A stretch of DNA of 64,000 nt from Roseovarius confluentis (lineage in GTDB: Bacteria > Pseudomonadota > Alphaproteobacteria > Rhodobacterales > Rhodobacteraceae). This document shows positions 26,553-34,039 of the stretch, in pieces; position 1 is the first letter of the stretch, and each line of letters opens with the position of its first letter. A program made the position numbers and the translations under genes. Location of the stretch: positions 1 to 64,000 of the forward strand of contig NZ_PPFE01000002.1 of assembly GCF_002917925.1 (NCBI RefSeq). Reading direction: 5' to 3'. Below the pieces are notes generated by a model. The model was not told the DNA's origin, searched no databases, and saw only the letters and a program-made list of their open reading frames with translations.

Positions 26553-26660
26553 TTGTTTCGCATTCGCTGTAGAACATGGAACAATGCTCTTTCCGCCGGG
26601 CTTTGACTCGCGCGAAAACGCACCAGATAAGGGCGGATTACTTGAATCAGGACATGACCC

Positions 26661-27707
26661 ATGCTGCTTGACTCCCTGCCGTTCGACCTGCCTGCACAAA
26701 CCCTGCACCTGCTGCTGGGCGCACTTCTGGGCCTTGCCTTCGGCATTGCCGCCCAGATCTCGCGCTTCTGCCTGCGGCGGGCCGTGGCGGGCGAGGATGG
26801 CATGGACCGCTCGGCCCTCTCGGTCTGGCTGGTCGCGCTGGCCGTGGCCATCGGCGGGGTGGCCCTGGCCGGTGGCATGGGCTTTGTCGAGCTTGGCGAC
26901 CATCGCTACCTGTCCAGCAGCGTGCCGGTCGCCGCGATCGCCCTCGGTGGGCTCGCCTTCGGCATCGGCATGGTCCTGACGCGGGGCTGCATGTCCCGCC
27001 TGACGGTGCTGGCCGGTACGGGCAACCTGCGCGCGGTCAGTGTCATCGCCCTCTTTGCCATCGTCGCCCACGCAACGCTGAAGGGCGTTCTGGCCCCGGT
27101 CCGCACTTCGCTCGGCGCGGTCCAGTACGATTTCGGCATCGGCAGCCTCGCGTCCATTCCGGGTGTTGCCCCGGCCGTGGCGCTGGTGTTGCTGGCCATC
27201 GCCGTGCTGCTCGCACACCGCTCCGGCGCGCGCGTCCTGCACCTTGTCATGGGCGCGGTGATCGGCCTCGTGGTCGTGGCCGGCTGGGCCGGAACCTCCG
27301 TTCTGCTGTTGGATGACTTCGATCCGTTGCCCGCCCAGTCGATGGCCTTCACCTTGCCGTGGACCGACACTCTGTTCTACGCCATCGCGTCCACCGCTGT
27401 GCCCGCAGGCTTCGGTGTCGGTGTGATCGGCGGCGTCATCGTCGGCAGCTTCCTCAGCGCCGCCGCGCGCGGTGAACTGGCCTTGCAAAGCTTCTCGTCC
27501 CCCGTGCAGACCCTGCGCTACAGCGCCGGCGCCGTGCTGATGGGCTTCGGCGGCGTGCTGGCCGGGGGCTGCACCATCGGCGCGGGCCTCAGCGGCGGCG
27601 CGAACCTTAGCATCGCCGCCCTGCTGGCGCTCGGGTTCATCGTGCTGGGCGCGGTCGCGGCCCGCGGCGTGCTGGCACCTCGCGGTGTTGCCGTTCCCGC
27701 CGAGTAA
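26661..27707 (+). CDS. YeeE/YedE-family sulfur-compound transporter, second copy
   Basis: The 348-residue membrane protein has about 9-10 helices and the YeeE cysteine motifs: ISRFCLRRAV near residue 36, LTRGCMSRLTVL near 113 and VLAGGCTIGAGLSGG near 300. The architecture is the same as the soxT product, but the sequences are clearly divergent. Uptake of thiosulfate or another sulfur species is likely. It closes the sox region and converges with the metallo-beta-lactamase genes with only 3 bases between stops. Confidence 0.82.
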   Translation: MLLDSLPFDLPAQTLHLLLGALLGLAFGIAAQISRFCLRRAVAGEDGMDRSALSVWLVALAVAIGGVALAGGMGFVELGDHRYLSSSVPVAAIALGGLAFGIGMVLTRGCMSRLTVLAGTGNLRAVSVIALFAIVAHATLKGVLAPVRTSLGAVQYDFGIGSLASIPGVAPAVALVLLAIAVLLAHRSGARVLHLVMGAVIGLVVVAGWAGTSVLLLDDFDPLPAQSMAFTLPWTDTLFYAIASTAVPAGFGVGVIGGVIVGSFLSAAARGELALQSFSSPVQTLRYSAGAVLMGFGGVLAGGCTIGAGLSGGANLSIAALLALGFIVLGAVAARGVLAPRGVAVPAE

Positions 27708-27710
27708 GCC

Positions 27711-28658
27711 CTACTCGAACTCCATCTGCTCAAACACCCGGCCCGCATTCTTGGTGGCCAGTTCTTCAAATGTATGCAGGTGCTTATATGGCGTCTGGTC
27801 GACGTAATAGGCGTTGGCCAGGCTGCCGCCTTCCTCCAGGTGCGCGCCCACCTGTTCCCGCAGGTAAACCAGGTAGTCATGCGTGTACCGCCGCACCTGC
27901 GCCATGTTGGTCGGATGCCCGTGGCCGGGGATCACATACGTTGCCTCCAGCGGCTCGAACGCGGTCTCCCATGTTTCCAGCCAGTCTTTCGTGATCGTAT
28001 CCTCGAAGATCGGCAGCATCCGTTCGTGAAACGCCATGTCGCCCGCAATCACCAGGCTCTGCTCGGGCAACCAGACCGAGATATCACCGGGACTGTGCGC
28101 CGGCCCAAGGTGCAGAACCTCGATCCGGAACTCGCCCATCTCGATGATCTTCTCATCCTCGAAGGTTTCCGTCGGCCCGGCCAACACCGTGCCCTCGGCC
28201 TTGTCGCGGTTGTATTCCTCCATCCGCCGCAGGATCTGGGCACCGTATTCCTCGAATTCCTCGGCGGCATCCAAATGCGCCAGGATCGGCACGCCTTGTT
28301 CGGACCAATAGGCGTTGCCCAGCATCGCATGGCCCTGGCCGTTCTCATTGATCACCAGCTTCACCGGCTGATCGGTGATGCGCTTGATTTCGTCGTGCAG
28401 CGCTTCGGCCAGGATATAGGCCGCCCCGCCATTCACCACGACAACGCCATCACCCGTCACGATGAAGCTCAGGTTGTTGTTATGCCCGGTGTTTTCATAG
28501 GTCGGCGGCGCGGTCGCGCCGATGGCCGACCAGACATGCGGGATCACCTCGACCGGCTTGGAATAGAGCGGCGAACCGGGATACTGGTCGGGTATGTTTT
28601 CATCGGCCAGTGCGGGGCTCGTGCACAGGGCAACAAGGCAGGCAGCAAGCGCACGCAT
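27711..28658 (-). CDS. Exported metallo-beta-lactamase-fold protein with altered metal site (SoxH-like)
   Basis: The 315-residue product has a signal peptide (MRALAACLVALCTSPALA). The metallo-beta-lactamase fold is recognisable: NNLSFIVTGDGVVVVNGG, GPAHSPGDISVWLP (H187), LVIAGDMAFH (D206) and VIPGHGHPTN (H245). The first metal motif THxHxDH is replaced by INENGQGHAMLGN (residues 103-115), so three ligands of the usual dinuclear site are missing. The start shares one base with the stop of the upstream paralogue. An earlier in-frame start would read through that gene out of phase and is rejected. Related genes accompany sox clusters; the substrate is unknown. Confidence 0.8.
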   Translation of the reverse strand: MRALAACLVALCTSPALADENIPDQYPGSPLYSKPVEVIPHVWSAIGATAPPTYENTGHNNNLSFIVTGDGVVVVNGGAAYILAEALHDEIKRITDQPVKLVINENGQGHAMLGNAYWSEQGVPILAHLDAAEEFEEYGAQILRRMEEYNRDKAEGTVLAGPTETFEDEKIIEMGEFRIEVLHLGPAHSPGDISVWLPEQSLVIAGDMAFHERMLPIFEDTITKDWLETWETAFEPLEATYVIPGHGHPTNMAQVRRYTHDYLVYLREQVGAHLEEGGSLANAYYVDQTPYKHLHTFEELATKNAGRVFEQMEFE

Positions 28659-29572
28659 CACGCATCCTTTCCGACAAAACGGTATCCGGTCTCTGACGCC
28701 TCGGCCCGGCCCACACCGCCCCCCGGCAGGTGGAACCCGATCAGGGTCATGTCGTCGGCGGTCAGGCGGTCGAACAGCGTCTTGCGCGTGGCCACCGCCA
28801 TGTCCGGGTCCTGGTCCGATCCGCTGGGCCAGTCTGGCCGGGCGAAGGCGACGTGGTGATTGCCGATCGCGTCGCCGATGACCATCGCCGCCTCGCTTCC
28901 GCTGCGCAGTTCGAAACTCATGTGTCCGGGCGTGTGGCCCGGGGTCGAGACCGCGGCGATGCCCGGCAGCACCTCCTCGCCGTCGTCGAAAAACGCGACC
29001 ATGTCCTCGATCGCCTCCATCCGGTTCTTGGCGCCTACGGCGAACGCGGCGCGCGCCTTGCCGATGGTGTTCACGGTCTCGGGGTTCCACCAGTAATCCC
29101 ACTCGGCGCGGCCCATCATGTGCACCGCTTGCGCGAACAACGGGTCTCCAAAATCGTCCAGGACGCCCCAGATATGATCGGGATGCGCGTGGGTGAAAAC
29201 GACGTGGGTGATGTCTTCGGGCGACAGCCCCGCGGCCTCAAGGCTGGCCGGCAACTCGCCCGCACTCGGCATGAAATTCGACCCGGCGCCGGCATCGAAC
29301 AGCACGGTATTGGTGCCGTCGCGGTAAAGCGTCAGGTTGCATTCGGGGCGCAACTCGTCGCGGCTCTGGCCGGTGGCCTCGAGGATCGGCATCAGCTCGT
29401 CTTGCGGCATCGGCTCGAACAGGAAATCGCCCGGCAGCACGAGGTTGCCGTCGCTGACGGTCGTGACTGTCGCATCGCCAAGGGACATTTCCGCCAGGCT
29501 CCAGCGCGGCAGGGCCGCGGCAAGGGGCAGGGCCGCACCGGTCGCCATCAGGTGGCGTCGGGTCATTCGCAT
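28658..29572 (-). CDS. Exported metallo-beta-lactamase-fold hydrolase (Tat substrate)
   Basis: The 304-residue product has a Tat signal (MTRRHLMATGAALPLAAALP). It has the full metal-binding set: VFTHAHPDHIWGV (residues 126-137), STPGHTPGHMSF (H213) and MVIGDAIGNHHVAF. It resembles quorum-quenching/MBL hydrolases by fold, and its partner is the downstream gene, which it overlaps by one base. A candidate SoxR-type operator at 29589-29604 sits 17 bases upstream of its ATG, linking the pair to the Sox regulon. GGGAGGA is the ribosome site. Confidence 0.83.
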   Translation of the reverse strand: MRMTRRHLMATGAALPLAAALPRWSLAEMSLGDATVTTVSDGNLVLPGDFLFEPMPQDELMPILEATGQSRDELRPECNLTLYRDGTNTVLFDAGAGSNFMPSAGELPASLEAAGLSPEDITHVVFTHAHPDHIWGVLDDFGDPLFAQAVHMMGRAEWDYWWNPETVNTIGKARAAFAVGAKNRMEAIEDMVAFFDDGEEVLPGIAAVSTPGHTPGHMSFELRSGSEAAMVIGDAIGNHHVAFARPDWPSGSDQDPDMAVATRKTLFDRLTADDMTLIGFHLPGGGVGRAEASETGYRFVGKDA

Positions 29573-29588
29573 GGTATTCCTCCCAGAA

Positions 29589-29604
29589 ATTCTCTTATAG
29601 GAAT
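29589..29604. promoter_or_regulatory. ATTC-N8-GAAT candidate SoxR operator upstream of the MBL pair
   Basis: ATTC (29589-29592) and GAAT (29601-29604) are separated by exactly 8 bases, the same layout as the site before soxX. It lies between the leftward MBL genes and an empty 370-base stretch. Confidence 0.68.
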
Positions 29605-29976
29605 ATGTGCGAATGTTTCGAGTCGCGCAAGCGCCGTCCCTTGTGAAACATCCGTGTCGAGCACTCAGCCGGTTAACAGCCGCGGAGCGGCCCGGCCATC
29701 GTCAGCCCCTCCCAAGGGCTGGCGATTTGGCTGAGGCTGGGCGCAACGATCTTTCTGGGGATGTACCTGGCAGGCATAAAGTGCTTTGAAATTGCCGTCG
29801 GGTCGCCACCCCATGGGCTGACGTTTGCCTCCGTCGTGAACGGCAGCAAAGTCAGCATGGCCGAAACTCATCTCAACCAGCTCCCGAGATTTTCTTCGGC
29901 CGCTGGTTCTTGTCATCAGCGCGTCTTGAACGGCGCTCAGCTCGGAATGGCATCATTTTCCGCAAAGCGCCGGCTC
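29605..29976. other. Intergenic stretch with no recognised gene
   Basis: These 372 bases lie between the MBL operator and the end of the thioredoxin-like gene. Short frames exist on both strands (for example 29665-29916 leftward), but none has a ribosome site or a recognisable family. The stretch may be decayed sequence. Confidence 0.35.
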
Positions 29977-30537
29977 TCACGCCGCCGGTTTCCACTTGAT
30001 CGAACAGCCGACCGACGCGACCTGGTCGCGCGGACCCTCGCCGGTTTCCGCGACCTGTTTCATCGCATCGAACAATTCGCGCGGCGCGTCCGCCGGCGCA
30101 GGCGACATGCGTGACGCATCCAGCCGGCCACGGTATTGCAGCCCGCCTTTTGCGTCGAAACCAAAGAAATCCGGCGTGCAGGAGGCGTGATAGGCCCGCG
30201 CCACGGACTGATCCTCGTCGTGCAGATAGGGAAAGGGCAGCCCGGCTTTCTCGGCCAGTTTCACCATGTTGTCGAAACTGTCGTCCGGATACGTCTCGGC
30301 ATCGTTGGAACAGATCGCCGCAACGCCGATCCCCAGCGCTTGCAAATCCTTGCCGTCGCGCACGATCCGGTCCAGCACCGCCAGAACGTAAGGGCAATGG
30401 TTGCAGATGAACATGATCAGCGTGCCGCGCGGGCCGGACACATCGCTCAGCGTGTAGCGCTTGCCGTCCGTCCCCGGCAGATCGAAATCCGGCGCAGGCC
30501 AGTTGAAGTCGCACACGGGCGGGGTGTTCGCGGTCAT
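29977..30537 (-). CDS. Thioredoxin-fold/peroxiredoxin-like protein
   Basis: The 186-residue AhpC/TSA-like protein has FDLPGTDGKRYTLSDVSG and then FICNHCPYVLAVLDRIVRDG (CxxC in CNHC), with late cysteines ASCTPDFFGFD and VGCSIKWKP. No signal peptide is visible, so it is probably cytoplasmic. ATG 30537 is chosen because GAGGAAG lies just upstream; 44 extra upstream residues lack family resemblance. Proteins with this CNHCPYV motif are annotated as thioredoxin-family proteins with no proven substrate. Confidence 0.75.
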   Translation of the reverse strand: MTANTPPVCDFNWPAPDFDLPGTDGKRYTLSDVSGPRGTLIMFICNHCPYVLAVLDRIVRDGKDLQALGIGVAAICSNDAETYPDDSFDNMVKLAEKAGLPFPYLHDEDQSVARAYHASCTPDFFGFDAKGGLQYRGRLDASRMSPAPADAPRELFDAMKQVAETGEGPRDQVASVGCSIKWKPAA

Positions 30538-30617
30538 GATCTTCCTCATTCGCTGTTCGCGACCAGTCTCGCCGACCCGCACCAGCTTGGCAACTGGTGG
30601 CGTGACCGCCCGCTGGT

Positions 30618-31304
30618 TCAGCGAAAGGCGAAGGGAGGGTCCGGGTCCATGACGCCGTCGGCATCCCAACGATCGGCCAGCGTCAACCCGCGGGCCGCCA
30701 ACATGTCCAGAATGCGCTTGTCGATCGTGTCGATCAGGCGTCCGAACTCCATCTCGTCGCGTACCAACTTGGCGACGTCCTGCGCGATCAGCGTCCGCTG
30801 TTGTGCCAGAAGTTCCCCGATCCAGTGGCGCGAGGTTTCCGCAAGCACCTTGACGGAGGCCATCATCAGCTCCCGCAGCTTGTCGGTGCTCAACTCGACC
30901 TTGTCGAGACAGTCCAGAGAGCCCTGCTTGATCGACTCGATGGCGACGTCGGTGCGCATCTTGTTCGACATCATGACCACGGCGGCCGCAAAGTTCGCCG
31001 GGTGGCTTTGTACCATCTTTTGCGCGGCAAGGCCGTCGCTGTCCGGCAGCAGGTAATCTATCAGCACCACGTCGAAGCTGCCGGCGTCGAGCGCGGCGTC
31101 GAATTCACGGATCGTCGCGGCACTGACCGTGTTCACGGGCAGGCCAGTCGACTCCAGCGTTCGCAATAAACGTTTCTGGTCGAACGGGTCATCGTCAAGG
31201 ATAAGTACGTCAAAGCAGTCGCCGCGACGGGCGCCGTGCAGGTTGGCCGCGGGCAGCGCCTGAGCGACCATTTGCTCGGCCGGGATTGGAGAGATAGACG
31301 CCAT
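30618..31304 (-). CDS. Response regulator with receiver domain and undefined helical C-terminus
   Basis: In this 228-residue product a receiver domain spans about 31-150: DVLILDDDPFDQKRLL (acidic pocket), VVLIDYLLPDSDG (phospho-acceptor D83), VVMMSNK, and the conserved lysine in DCLDKVEL. The remaining 75 residues are helical with no helix-turn-helix or enzymatic motif I can name. The output may therefore be protein-protein, possibly a phosphotransfer or single-domain type. It is divergent from the soluble histidine kinase at 31507, its likely partner. Confidence 0.8.
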   Translation of the reverse strand: MASISPIPAEQMVAQALPAANLHGARRGDCFDVLILDDDPFDQKRLLRTLESTGLPVNTVSAATIREFDAALDAGSFDVVLIDYLLPDSDGLAAQKMVQSHPANFAAAVVMMSNKMRTDVAIESIKQGSLDCLDKVELSTDKLRELMMASVKVLAETSRHWIGELLAQQRTLIAQDVAKLVRDEMEFGRLIDTIDKRILDMLAARGLTLADRWDADGVMDPDPPFAFR

Positions 31305-31363
31305 TTCGTTTCCTTTCCTACGAAAACACCCAGAATTCGTGGTGCGATGCTAGGGCCGTGATT

Positions 31364-31380
31364 GTTACCAGAGCGTTACC
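31364..31380. repeat. GTTACC direct repeat, 11-base period
   Basis: GTTACC occurs at 31364-31369 and 31375-31380 in the divergent gap between the response regulator and the kinase. One-turn direct repeats are typical of response-regulator sites, but the adjacent regulator has no evident DNA-binding domain. Confidence 0.4.
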
Positions 31381-31506
31381 GTCGACGCGCCCGGTGTTGC
31401 TGATTTTAAAAGTTTCGTCGGCATCCGGCGGCCGCCGTTCACCGGTTGGAAACATGTGCCTGTCAGGTTTGCCCGACGCGCGAACAAAGATGAAAAGGGG
31501 AGACAC

Positions 31507-32229
31507 GTGTCACGCTCGTTCACCTCTGACAGTCCTGGACCGGTCCGAGAGGCCGAAGAATTCCTGTATATCCTGACACATGACCTCAAGGCATTCGCCC
31601 GTGCCATGCGCACCATCCCCGATTGGATCGCTGACGATCTTGCCGCTCAGGGATTTGCGCTGCCGGCGGACTCCGCGGAAAACTTGGCCATGTTGCGTGA
31701 CTACGCGCATCGGCTGGACGATACGCTGAACGCTTTGACCGAGTTGTCGCGGGTCGGGCGATTGGCGGATCCGCCTGCCACGCATGACCTTCACGCGCTT
31801 GTCGCCAGCAGTTGCGCCGAACTGCCAGCGGTGCCCAAGCTGACCTGCGATCTCCAGTGCCTGGGGCTGAGCGTCAGGGGGGCAAAAAACGATCTGCGCC
31901 GACTGTTCGATGCGGTGATCGGCAATGCGGCTGTGCATCATGACCGGGATTTCGGCAACCTGCGGATCGCCGCCACCCACTGGAATGGCCGGGTTCAGGT
32001 CACCGTCTCCGACGACGGGCCCGGAATTCCACCCGCTCACCGGGAGGCGGTGTTCAAACCCCTCGCCACCCTGCGCCCCAAAAGCGAGACCGGGCGCGTC
32101 GGCGTCGGTCTTGCGATAGCACGGAAAATCGTGCGTTCCATGGGCGGCGAGATCGCGATCGTTGAGGCGGACGCCCCGCGTGGCCTTTCGCTGCGCTTCG
32201 ACCTGCCACGCTCGGACGCCGGTCACTGA
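31507..32229 (+). CDS. Soluble sensor histidine kinase without sensory or membrane domain
   Basis: The 240-residue product is read from GTG 31507, with AAGGGGAG upstream. It consists of a dimerisation/phospho-acceptor segment (EEFLYILTHDLKAFARAM, H25) and a HATPase_c domain with N box (RRLFDAVIGNAAVHH), G1 (VSDDGPGIPP) and G2 (GVGLAIARKIV). There is no transmembrane segment or PAS/GAF domain. Its signal probably comes from a partner protein. It is divergent from the response regulator at 30618 and 61 bases upstream of dctB. Confidence 0.78.
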   Translation: MSRSFTSDSPGPVREAEEFLYILTHDLKAFARAMRTIPDWIADDLAAQGFALPADSAENLAMLRDYAHRLDDTLNALTELSRVGRLADPPATHDLHALVASSCAELPAVPKLTCDLQCLGLSVRGAKNDLRRLFDAVIGNAAVHHDRDFGNLRIAATHWNGRVQVTVSDDGPGIPPAHREAVFKPLATLRPKSETGRVGVGLAIARKIVRSMGGEIAIVEADAPRGLSLRFDLPRSDAGH

Positions 32230-32290
32230 CCATGGCGCTCGCGCACGCTTTATCTGGTCAAGCAGGGGACAGGCTTGCTATCACCTTGGC

Positions 32291-34039
32291 ATGTTGTCAC
32301 TTCTTCGCGCCCGGTGGATCGTCATCGCGTTCTTCCTGCTTGCGGTCACCGCCGCGGCAGCAACCGTTTGGCGCTATGGCCATAGCCAGGGACTGACACA
32401 GCTGGCCAAGCAGGGGCGTGCCGATCTTGCGTTGGCGGCCGACCGTTTTACCGGCGAGATGCGCCGCTTTCGCGAACTCGCGGTTCTCATGTCCGATCAT
32501 CCCAGGTTGGCGGCGTTGACAAGTGCCAGCCCGGACGTCCCCGCGGCCACCCAGCTTTTGCAGGAGGCCGTCGACAAAAGCGGGGCCGCCGGGCTGATAT
32601 TTACCGATGCCAACGGTACGGTACTTGCGCAGGCGGGCGAGGTCTCTCTTGATCCCGCCGGCAGCAGCTACTTTCGCCGCGCCATGCATGGGGCGCTCGG
32701 GTCCTTCTTCGGACGGCTCGGCCCCGAGGGACGACGCGTTTACGCCTATGCCGCACCCTCTTTCGCCGAAGATGGCGCAATCCGTGGCAGTCTCATCGCC
32801 GTCGTCGACATTTCCGAAATCGAATGGGGCTGGATCGGCGGCCAGCCGGTGGTTTTCTTTACCGACAATGACGATCGCGTGTTTATCTCCAACAGGGAAG
32901 AGATACTGGGTTGGCGCATCCGACCCTCCGCTGCAGGTCTGGCCCCGCCCGGTGCCGCCGAGGCGGAAGGTGGCGCACGCAGGAAAGATCCGGATATCTG
33001 GACGCTCGATCACGGCAGCTATCTGCCAAAGCGTGCCTTGCACCTGGCCACCCCCAAGCCGGTGATCGGAATGACCGGTCATGCGCTGATGGACGCGGCC
33101 CCCGCGTCTCGCTTGGCGATGCTGCAAGCAGCTGTCTTTGCCGCGACGTGCCTTGCCTTCGGCGCCGTGTTGTTGCTGTTCGCCGAACGCCGTCGCGCGC
33201 TTGCCATCTCCAACGCCCAGCTTGAGACGCGTGTTGCGAACCGCACGGCGGAACTGTCGCAGACCAATGCCGTCCTGCGCCGCGAAGTGGCCGAGCGGAT
33301 GGAAGCCGAAGCAGCGCTGACCCGTGCCCAGGAGGACCTAGTTCAGGCCGGCAAGCTAAGCGCGTTGGGGCAGATGTCGGCGGGTATCAGTCACGAGCTG
33401 AACCAGCCGTTGATGGCGATCCAGCAGTTCGCGGATAACGGCGCCGCGCTTCTCGATACCGGCAAGACGCAATCCGCCAGAGACAACCTCGGCCGCATCT
33501 CTGATCTAGCGGCGCGCGCGGCGCGGATCATTCGCAACTTGCGGGCCTTTGCACGCAACGAGGCCGAGCCCGCCGGAAAGGTCGACCTGGGCGCCGTGAT
33601 CGACACCGCCGTCGAGCTGACCGAACAGCGCCTCGGCAACGAAGGCGTGGCGCTGGATTGGCACCGGCCCGAGTTTCCGGTGCATGTGCAGGCCGGCGAA
33701 GTCCGATTGGGCCAGGTTATGGTGAACCTGATCAACAACGCGGTCGATGCCATGGCCGGACAGGTTGACAAACATATCGAGATTTCACTCCTCCCCGGTG
33801 CTCACCCTACCGTGACGGTGCGGGACAACGGGCCGGGCATCTCCGATCCGGCAAAGATGTTCGAACCTTTCTATACCACCAAGGAGGTCGGCGGCGAGGA
33901 TGGCCTGGGTCTCGGTCTCTCGATCTCCTACGGTTTGGTCGAAAGTTTCGGAGGCCGCATCAGTGGCAGCAACGCGGATGACGGAGGCGCGATCTTCCGC
34001 ATCGAACTGGACCCCTGGAAAGACGAGGCCGCGGCATGA
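32291..34039 (+). CDS. dctB: C4-dicarboxylate-type sensor histidine kinase DctB
   Basis: The 582-residue membrane kinase has TM1 near residues 8-28, a periplasmic PAS-like sensing region (about 29-275) and TM2 near 279-300. A coiled-coil segment (ISNAQLETRVANRTAELSQT) precedes the HisKA box GQMSAGISHELNQPLMAIQQ and the HATPase domain (NLINNAVDAM, DNGPGI, GLGLGLSISYGLV). This is the DctB architecture that senses C4-dicarboxylates. The ATG at 32291 removes 43 unlikely upstream residues. Its TGA overlaps the dctD ATG by 4 bases. Confidence 0.85.
   Translation: MLSLLRARWIVIAFFLLAVTAAAATVWRYGHSQGLTQLAKQGRADLALAADRFTGEMRRFRELAVLMSDHPRLAALTSASPDVPAATQLLQEAVDKSGAAGLIFTDANGTVLAQAGEVSLDPAGSSYFRRAMHGALGSFFGRLGPEGRRVYAYAAPSFAEDGAIRGSLIAVVDISEIEWGWIGGQPVVFFTDNDDRVFISNREEILGWRIRPSAAGLAPPGAAEAEGGARRKDPDIWTLDHGSYLPKRALHLATPKPVIGMTGHALMDAAPASRLAMLQAAVFAATCLAFGAVLLLFAERRRALAISNAQLETRVANRTAELSQTNAVLRREVAERMEAEAALTRAQEDLVQAGKLSALGQMSAGISHELNQPLMAIQQFADNGAALLDTGKTQSARDNLGRISDLAARAARIIRNLRAFARNEAEPAGKVDLGAVIDTAVELTEQRLGNEGVALDWHRPEFPVHVQAGEVRLGQVMVNLINNAVDAMAGQVDKHIEISLLPGAHPTVTVRDNGPGISDPAKMFEPFYTTKEVGGEDGLGLGLSISYGLVESFGGRISGSNADDGGAIFRIELDPWKDEAAA

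Noticed and set aside
26561..26577. Another SoxR-type ATTC-N8-GAAT site upstream of the second YeeE gene
   Set aside because: ATTC is followed after 8 bases by ACAT, not GAAT; only one half-site matches.
25164..27488. 774-codon open frame on the minus strand across hemA and the second YeeE gene
   Set aside because: It lies opposite two clear genes, is rich in Arg, Gly, His and Gln as GC-rich antisense frames are, and has no recognisable domain.
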